A DNA stretch of 64,000 bases from Owenia fusiformis. Lineage: Eukaryota > Annelida > Polychaeta > Sabellida > Oweniidae. The notes under the pieces were generated by a model that saw only the letters and a list, made by a program, of their open reading frames with translations, was not told the origin of the DNA and searched no databases. Below are positions 20,301-64,000 of the stretch, one piece after another (positions within the stretch are counted from its first letter, which is position 1; every line of letters starts with the position of its first letter). The translations under genes and the position numbers were made by a program. The stretch is from positions 49,061,885 through 49,125,884 of the forward strand of contig CAIIXF020000001.1 in assembly GCA_903813345.2 (NCBI GenBank), written 5' to 3'.

Positions 20301-23300
20301 CATTCGCAATATGATTAAAATATTATATAAACTACATCAATGTATGCTTATATGCAAAATATAGTAAAACCTCGGAATAAGAACACTTTTAATGATCACC
20401 TCAAAATGAGAGCACTTTTATCATTTTCCCTTTTTAACTCATTTTGTCAGAATTTCTTTACGTGAACACCTTTTCAGCAAGTAGAGCTTAGTAAATTCAT
20501 CAATCAGTCCTAATTGGGCACATGTTCCTTCAGAGGTGTTGGCTTGGGAATAAAAGACTACAGAAATATCCTCAGGTTTTGAAAAATATCATTTATACCC
20601 AATGAAAAATTAAAAAAAAAATCATTTTGCAGAATTATCAAAAAAAAAATCAAAAACATCGAATATCACTTTTTAGAAGTAATATTTGATGATTTGGGGA
20701 CTTTTTTGCTTAATATGACATCTTGATCCACATATCAAAAATATTTTCACGTCATATTCATTCTTTATCCCATAGATGAGGTCAAATCTGTAGAATAACA
20801 CATATATCTATTTATGATATTTTGCAAATGCATGGAAAAAAGCGGTATCTTTGGAATACAGAGAATATTCCACAGATATCACTTTTCCACGGATTCTAAA
20901 ACTCCCGCCAATGTGACGTGCATTGTTACATGACCTTACATGGTGATTTCATGACGTCAAAAATATGGAAATGATTGACGTGGCTATATAGTTTCAATCC
21001 AATCATTGATATCTCTCAAAATCATAGGATATCCTATACATATCCTTGCAACCATGGGATAACAAGGTGTTTCTGGAATTTCATTTACCTTCATGTCACG
21101 CCAGTCACTGGAGATACCATTTGTGCTTGGTAGATATGCAACCACTGTTGGTGTCTCTGGGTTAGGGGAGATACGGACAAATGATGTACCAGCCATGAGT
21201 CCCATTATGATGTATTCTTCACCATTCACTGGATCAGTCCATGCCCAGAGATCATTACCATCTAAACTGATTTAAAAGTACATTTGCACATGAATGGGTA
21301 AGGATCATTAACATATTATTTGCAATACAGGAATCATTTTGGGATCAAAACTAGTAAAATCAGTACATGTTTAAGAGCATTAGCCAGTGGTCCCAAAACC
21401 TTGCATGCTACCAGTTGAAAATCCATTTGCATCCAGTTGCAATTTTAGATAATCATGTAAAATATGGACATGTGGACACAAGAATCTGAGGAAATGACTA
21501 TTATAGTAAGAACAATCCTTGGTTTGTCGAATTATCCAACTGATGCCATCATCCAAAGACTCCATCAAGACAAGAATAAATATGTTTTCTTTCAATTCTA
21601 ATTGTGTCAGAGGTTAAAGTTTCAGATTATATCAGCATAAAAAGTATGGAATCTACCAGTAGTTATTTCTAAAAACAGCGAACTATTTTTTTAATATATA
21701 ATTTCAAGCTAGCCTAGACTAAGAGAAATAAATATATACTTGAATGCATTGTTGTACTCCAGATCCAACTGTTCCATTGAGATAAATGCTACCTGGTCTA
21801 TGTTCCTGCAAGCATGGGCTCCAGCAAAACCTAAAACACATAATATACAATTGTAGACCTCAGGTCAACTGGCAAAATTGTATACTGATACTGTAAAGGC
21901 TTAGAAAGTACTGTTAACCGAGACCGGAGGTGGTTCTATAAGCTTATCATTGACACAAGGTATAGCCTCCTCAATGGTTATGTATGCTTATCCTTGTCAC
22001 AAGGTATAGCCTCCTCAATGGTTCTATATACTTACAACTGACACAAGGTATAGCCCCCTTGGTGGGTGGTTCTATATGCTTAACATTGACACAAGGTATA
22101 GCTCCCTACGTGGTTCAATATGCTTACCATTGACACAAGGTATAGCTCCCTATGTGGTTCTGTATGCTTACCATTGACACAAGGTAAAGATCTCTCAGTG
22201 GTTTTATATGTTTACAATGACACAAGGTATAGCTCTCTCAGTGGTTTTATATGTTTACAATGAAGGTATAGCTTCCCCAGTGGTTTTATATGTTTACAAT
22301 TGACACAAGGTATAGCCCCCTTGGTGGTTCTAAATGCTTACCATTGACACAAGGTAAAGATCTCTCAGTGGTTTTATATGTTTACAATGACACAAGGTAT
22401 AGCTCTCTCAGTGGTTTTATATGTTTACAATGACATACATGTAAGGTATAGCTTCCTAGGTATAGCCCCCTTGGTGGTTCTAAATGCTTACCATTGACAC
22501 AAGGTATAGCCCCTTCGGTGGTTCTAAATGCTTACCATTGACACAAGGTATAGCCCCTTCGGTGGTTCTGTAAGCATATTCAGGGCAGGTGCCAGCAGCT
22601 CTACAGGCCTGTCTGGCTGCAGACTGTTCTCTCTTGTACTCCATAGTTAGCTTCATGCGCTCCCTGGCTCCATCATACTGACTTGGGGCTGCATGGTAGG
22701 AATTTATTCTAAAAATTGTACATTGTTAGATAAATTAATCAACATCTATATAAAAATATAACAAGGAAAACAACAACTCCAGTGAGCAGCAAATCCCACC
22801 AAACATGTATCTTCTCAAAGGACCATGTGAGATATTGCAAGTGATTTTAGATGGTCATATATTTCACCTCTCTGAAAAATCATGGATTAGGACCCCACCT
22901 TGGCACTTTTTAAAAATGTTAGGCTTATTTTCTAAAAGAGGATCTTGCCATACCTCACATGGACTTCTTCCTCCTTTTTTGAAACTTGTGATAGTAACAG
23001 CAATTAGTCAGTTGTAATCTGTCATTTTGGCAAAACTACTTGAAGAACATTATTTCATATAAACAAAATCAATCAAATATATTATAAAGCATAAAGCATT
23101 AACTGAATCTGACAACTTGTTTTTGAGTTATCACCTGGATACATTGGAGAATGAATGAATGGCCTCTCTTCACTTTCTGATCCTAATTATCCCATTGAAC
23201 AATCGTAAGAGATATAATGATGCCCTCTCCCCCCAAAAAACAATTTTGTAAAGTTTCTTAAAAAAACATGAACAAATTAGTTAGAAATGCTTAGAATGCA

Positions 23301-24351
23301 CCATTTACAATGTAGGAAAAAAATGTCTAGGGGTAAACCCTGTACCCCCTTTTTTTGATGCTCGCTTTACTTGTAGTGATGCAAACCAAAGAAATCGCAC
23401 TTCCCTTGACATTTGCTGGTTACGCCCCTGGATGTATGCATTTGTAATAAAAAAAATTTGGCTAATGACTGTTTGATCAATCAAACTACACATTAAAAAA
23501 AAAACTTACTTGAATGGCGCATTATTTTTGACTGGACACGAAGCTGTTCTCTTACACTGCCCCCATGGTTCATAGGCACACCTCTCTGGTCGGCCAAAAG
23601 CTCCAACAACCCACAGCAATGGAAAAACCTGAAACACATTAAAGGTCCAAATATATTCAATCTTAAACCCATGCATCTTCATATATCTTGGTATGTAGTA
23701 TCTGATACTCATAGCATCTCTCTCTCTGTTGCATCGCAGATCCTATCCAGAGGGATGATTAATTAATAACAATCAACCAGAGTGATGAACGTTCATAGAA
23801 CATTATTGTATGGTTCAAACATATCAATCTATGATTAATATGAAAGGTCTTGTAATTGTTAATTATTTTGAAATACCTTATATAACAAAATTTGGCCTGT
23901 CTTAGAAAAATCTATGGAAGCACAAAAAAGGATTGTTTCAGATTTGGTACTATTCTATATACTTATGTCATATGTTTATAGATCGAAGCAATAAGACTGG
24001 TAATATTATGGAACACACTTTTAGTGTTCTCAGAGTGATTTTTCAACATTATTTGTCAAGTGGGATTTAACCAGATTTGTTTTAAAAAAATAAATATATT
24101 GGAAAATTGAACATTGAAAATAAAATGTGTGAATAACAGATTTGAAAATTATACACCGATTTTAATTCATCAAAACTTCTATTGACATTTCTTGGACCAC
24201 ACCTCACCTGGTATTTTATTTAAAATCATTATAATGATTAAGTTGTTCTTTAAAAGAAGCATTTTATTTAAATTGTTATCATAATAAGTCCTTGTTAAAG
24301 AAGTTATAAAAATTGTTATTTTTTAAGTCAACTTACCAATTGCAAGTACAT
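17386..24351 (-). CDS. Secreted choice-of-anchor B / LVIVD-repeat protein, complete, 10 exons, 519 aa
   Basis: Exons in order are 24351-24337, 23628-23510, 22708-22536, 21830-21740, 21266-21089, 20252-20030, 19848-19604, 19090-19020, 18247-17970 and 17552-17386. They total 1560 nt including TGA, with all phases consistent. Exon 1 codes only MYLQL; joined to exon 2 it gives a signal peptide, MYLQLVFPLLWVVGAFG, then a Cys-rich segment (CAYEPWGQC). The body matches the choice-of-anchor B family: a GNDLWAWTD segment, DMKVVNNHAYIVSEATGHG, GLQVFDLTRL, GNAHNIV, a GLHMLDVSEP repeat, YTHQGWLTEDQSVLLMDDE and RTYIWDVNSL. LVIVD repeats are expected to form a beta-propeller. The ligand and role in animals are not known to me. 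No transmembrane segment or GPI-type tail is seen, so secretion is inferred. Intron 3 contains an unusual minisatellite copied from exon 3. Confidence 0.93.
19141..19344. mobile_element. 204-bp MITE with perfect 16-bp inverted ends
   Basis: CAGGCCCGTAGCCAGG at 19141-19156 is the exact reverse complement of 19329-19344. GTCTG flanks both sides (19136-19140 and 19345-19349). The poly-G left part and GACCCCCC-type right part resemble other G-rich fragments near 23330, 27455, 32580 and 36315. It lies in intron 7 of the LVIVD gene, 50 bp upstream of exon 8. Confidence 0.75.
20355..20990. other. LVIVD-gene intron 5, mostly unrecognised, with a one-ended MITE relative
   Basis: AGTAAAACCTCGGAATAAGA near 20363 resembles the end of the 8397-8915 element, but no matching right end was found. 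The remainder is AT-rich with oligo-A runs and no recognised coding or RNA feature. Confidence 0.35.
21941..22580 (-). repeat. 44-bp minisatellite, 14 copies, derived from exon 3 end plus its splice donor
   Basis: On the plus strand the unit is GCTTACCATTGACACAAGGT, then ATAGCCCC(TT)(C/T)GGTGGTTCTAAAT. The rightmost copy (from 22530) is the real 3' end of LVIVD-gene exon 3 with donor G|GTAAGC at 22536/22535. Copies start near 21941, 21985, 22029, 22078, 22122, 22166, 22210, 22253, 22292, 22336, 22380, 22423, 22486 and 22530. Copies at 22122, 22166, 22336 and 22486 keep the exact donor. Copies from 22166 and from 22336 form a higher-order duplicate. Most units are 43-44 bp, so use of one decoy donor would shift the frame. 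Confidence 0.9.
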
Positions 24352-24628
24352 GTTCCTCTTTTATGATACGAATGCATATAATGTACAAGTATATGAAAAA
24401 AATAGTACTTAACTTTGTGAAAATGCCATATGGGACTTGACGTCAAATATATCACAAAGGGTGTAGTTTTTTAATAAATTGATATGAACCGACCCACCGA
24501 GAGTATTTTATTAGGTTTTTCTCTAGAAATTTATAGCAACATGTGGTAATGAATATGAATCGATAGAATCTAGAGATGATATAATGTGAAAACTGTTGAA
24601 AGTTATCGTTGAAAAAACTGAAAGCACC

Positions 24629-25128
24629 GCGAGTTGATTGTAGAATGGATTGTGGAAGTTTTTTCATGCATTTCGCTTATGTTTTTCATCTAAAAAAACA
24701 TCAATTCACTTTATAATCTTAAATACACACCTTATTGAGTTGTTTTGGTTTATATCGCAACCCAATGAGGTGTGTATTAAAGATTTACTTTCCTGTTATA
24801 TCAAAATCTTCTTGGGACTATACCATTGGATTTCTATGGGAAATTCCTCTAAGAGAATATTCTAGGGATTAAAGAATGTGTTCAGTTTACACAATTTGAG
24901 AAATTATTGACAAACATGAAATCAATCTAAAACAGCATTTAATTTATTCAAAAGTGTTAATTATCAATGATTCCAAACCCTTTGAAGTTTGAAAAATAAA
25001 AATACCTGGGTGTTAATCCATAGATATTTTTTGGGATTATATGGTGCAATCTTATAGTCAATAAAATGTTTTAAAGTGAGCGAAATGCATGAAAAACTCC
25101 CCCAATTCATTCTACAAACAACTCGCCA
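24629..25128. mobile_element. Inverted-repeat element, about 50-bp arms, with an internal hairpin
   Basis: The left arm (about 24629-24680, GCGAGTTGATTGTAGAATGG to TTTTTTCATGCATTTCGCT) is matched by the reverse complement of about 25076-25127 with a few mismatches. Inside, 24716-24743 and 24755-24784 form a second hairpin around AATACACACCT. No target duplication was identified. The element lies about 280 bp upstream of the LVIVD-gene start codon. Confidence 0.6.
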
Positions 25129-26047
25129 TCCTTTGTATTTTTTTATAATAATTTTTCAGACAGTTATGAGTTCGCTCATAGACTTTGTTTTTGCTATCTT
25201 CACCCAGTTTTGATACATGTTCAAAAACTATGTTAACCTGGCTGGGCCTTATCTTTTTATTTTAGGCCAAATTATCAAAAAAGGGGCTTATTTTCAATTT
25301 GGCCCAATTTTTGGTTTTAAGGGTCCAATATATTTTCCCGTCCAAGTGCAGAAATTTTTTCTTCTGACTTGAAATGTGCCCCCTGGTTAGCTTCTGGTTT
25401 TGGTAGCGCCTGCTGTACTTTCAAGGGTAAAAAGACCAAATCCTATTTTTATGAAAATGGTGATGATGCTTGGGGTCCGCGCAATAACCAAAACCCATAA
25501 TAACGATGCGCATTGTACCGAAAGGCGTTATACAGAATGCCATAATACCAATGCGCATTGTACTGAAAAGTTTTCCTGCGTGTAACTATCTGCTTGTAAC
25601 CTTTAAGAGACAATGCAAGCACAAAGTAATTGGTAGACAAATTAATAAACACGTTTTCAATGTTTATTTGGAGTAAATATTAGTTTTCAAGTTAGAATTG
25701 ACATTAGAATTGACAAAAATCCTTACAAACGGGAGAACATCTATTTTGAGACTAGAACAACCTGTCGCCGTTTTCATTTGATACCCAGAGATAAAAAAAA
25801 CCCAGTTCGTTTGTCTGTTTGTCCGTCTATTTATTCGGAAAACAACTCAATAGTTTAAAGGAATACACCTAATGGCCATAGGACGTCAGATTTAGAAGAA
25901 TCTTCCAAAATGGAAGCCAATAAAAAGTTGCCATAATTTGAACATCCATTTCATGTTGTCTAGCCTTAGTCCAAGGAACCTTTCTCGAGGGTAGAGAAAC
26001 GGGATAAAAATTTTAAAAAAAATACAGTAAATTGAATTGAAGTTAAA

Positions 26048-26345
26048 TGTAACACATTATGTAATAGATGATGAAATGTTTTTACAAACTGACAACATTA
26101 CTTACAATTCTATGATTTGAAATAGCTAGCCACATATACAACGCTCTACGCACCATTGGAAAGCTCATCTTGTCTTCTTTAATCTCCTTTCTAACAGAAG
26201 TGAATCAATCGTTACGCATTGAACTTTGATAATAGATGACAAAACATTTATTGCTGACTGACAACACTACATATGATTTGAAATACATGTAGCTAGCCAC
26301 ATACATGTACCTGTATACAGCACACCATTGGAAAGCTTATTTAGT
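26048..26345. repeat. Ancient tandem duplication, period about 167 bp
   Basis: Shared blocks are AATAGATGA, a CTGACAACA(T/C)TAC run, ATGATTTGAAATA, AGCTAGCCACATA (26124 and 26291) and CACCATTGGAAAGCT. Both copies lie upstream of cubilin. No function is evident. Confidence 0.65.
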
Positions 26346-27140
26346 GTTCTTTATCTCTTTAGGGTTATTTTATAACTAGACTCTGCATGCAGGGTATAGT
26401 CTAATGTCTCTGGGCAGAAGAAGCTTGCCTCATCACGGGTCACTATCATCGTGTTCTGAGACTCGAGTAAGTGTTCTCTATTGCCAGGCAAGCGAGACAA
26501 GGTTTGGAAAATTTTCACCTCATTGTATTAAAAAATAGTTCTGCTTATTGTCACCGACTGCCATTGAGAGTGAATGTAACTATTACCTTCTGTCTGATTG
26601 GGCACACTGACCAGTGTTGTTCTACATGCTTATTGAGTCACAAGGCTTGCTCTATTGACTTCTTATTCCTTCTAGACGAATTCCTGTGTGTTGTGGAGTA
26701 CAATGTCAAATGCTGCAGATCAAGGATTACTGAGATCACTTACTCTCCCGAGAAACGCACATATTGATGTTGAAAACAAAGCATCGAAAGTCTTTATTTT
26801 CACTAAACTTTTTTTCTATTTTTGAGAAATCTTTAAGCTACACTGAACGAACTTGTAAAAGTATCATGAGCGGGAAATTTAAAACTTTTTAGTATAAAGG
26901 TTACTGCCATTGCTAACTTACAGTAGCAATTCGAAATCCTTATATATGTCATATTTATTCTATTTATTCTATGATTCATTGAATATGTCACGTTATTGTA
27001 TCCTAAAAATCACGACTGAAGCGCGTTTAAAACTTTTTCAGATGGACGAGTCCATTTTGAAGGCACCACCCCTCGAAGTTGTTGTGAGCCTCGGAATCAT
27101 TTCACCGGCAAACTCGGATCAAGTTTCTCGCAGGAGGAGG

Positions 27141-63909
<36,769 letters not shown>

Positions 63910-64000
63910 GTAGGTTTCAATTCAATTCAATTCAGCTTTTTTCTAATATATAGTATTATTTACAAGGTTTTACATGACACCCATGTGGGTGTATACAGTA

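Larger units (their letters stand above)
24352..27140. promoter_or_regulatory. Divergent intergenic region between the LVIVD gene and cubilin
   Basis: Start codons at 24351 (minus) and 27141 (plus) face away from each other across 2.8 kb, so both promoters and 5' untranslated DNA should lie here. It holds an inverted-repeat element (24629-25128), a G-rich fragment (about 25232-25385), a 55-bp direct duplication near 25484-25566 (GCGCATTGTAC cores) and a 167-bp-period duplication (26048-26345). No confident TATA box or binding-site cluster was recognised. A bidirectional promoter is possible but not shown. Confidence 0.4.

Noticed and set aside
21941-22580. Regularly spaced repeats that could look like a CRISPR array
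   Set aside because: Units are contiguous 44-bp tandem copies with no unique spacers, in an animal gene, and derive from an adjacent exon end.
27043-27140. Upstream in-frame ATG extending cubilin by about 33 residues
   Set aside because: It would place a charged segment (RRRR) before the signal peptide; the ATG at 27141 gives a normal signal peptide and RQKR site.

Overview
This is nuclear DNA from an animal. It is AT-rich and carries long spliced genes with GT-AG introns, no operons, and a dense load of small transposons, satellites and inverted repeats. The protein families and the TACATGTA-rich composition suggest a marine invertebrate, either a lophotrochozoan such as a mollusc or an invertebrate deuterostome. 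I cannot fix the phylum from sequence alone. All exon boundaries below were read by eye from reading frame, GT/AG sites and family similarity. Intron phases agree at every junction.

Layout: (1) 1-1030, a 476-bp tandem satellite running off the left edge. (2) About 2.36-15.02 kb, minus strand: the first eight exons (373 codons) of a class I-like facilitative glucose transporter (SLC2A/GLUT); its 3' end lies left of the window. (3) 17.39-24.35 kb, minus strand: a complete 10-exon, 519-aa secreted 'choice-of-anchor B' (LVIVD-repeat) protein. (4) 27.14-63.91 kb, plus strand: the first 40 exons (exactly 2000 codons) of cubilin, covering signal peptide, propeptide site, amnionless-binding region, coiled coil, eight EGF domains and CUB1 to the first half of CUB13. 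(5) 28.40-30.52 kb, minus strand: a spliced hAT-transposase-derived gene nested inside cubilin intron 1.

Functionally, the glucose transporter (membrane uptake of hexoses) and cubilin (endocytic receptor working with amnionless) both suit an absorptive epithelium. The LVIVD gene and cubilin are divergently arranged across a 2.8-kb intergenic region. Whether the neighbours are co-regulated is inference only.

The introns hold several well-delimited mobile elements with target-site duplications: two MULE-like elements with 9-bp duplications, two hAT-like elements with 8-bp duplications (one carrying a BED-finger remnant and nested inside an older inverted repeat), TA- and TAA-flanked MITEs, and a nine-copy dispersed hairpin family. 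The most unusual local structures are a 14-copy minisatellite built from the 3' end and splice donor of an exon of the LVIVD gene, and a series of short phase-0 exons in cubilin that each begin V-x-x-L-E.
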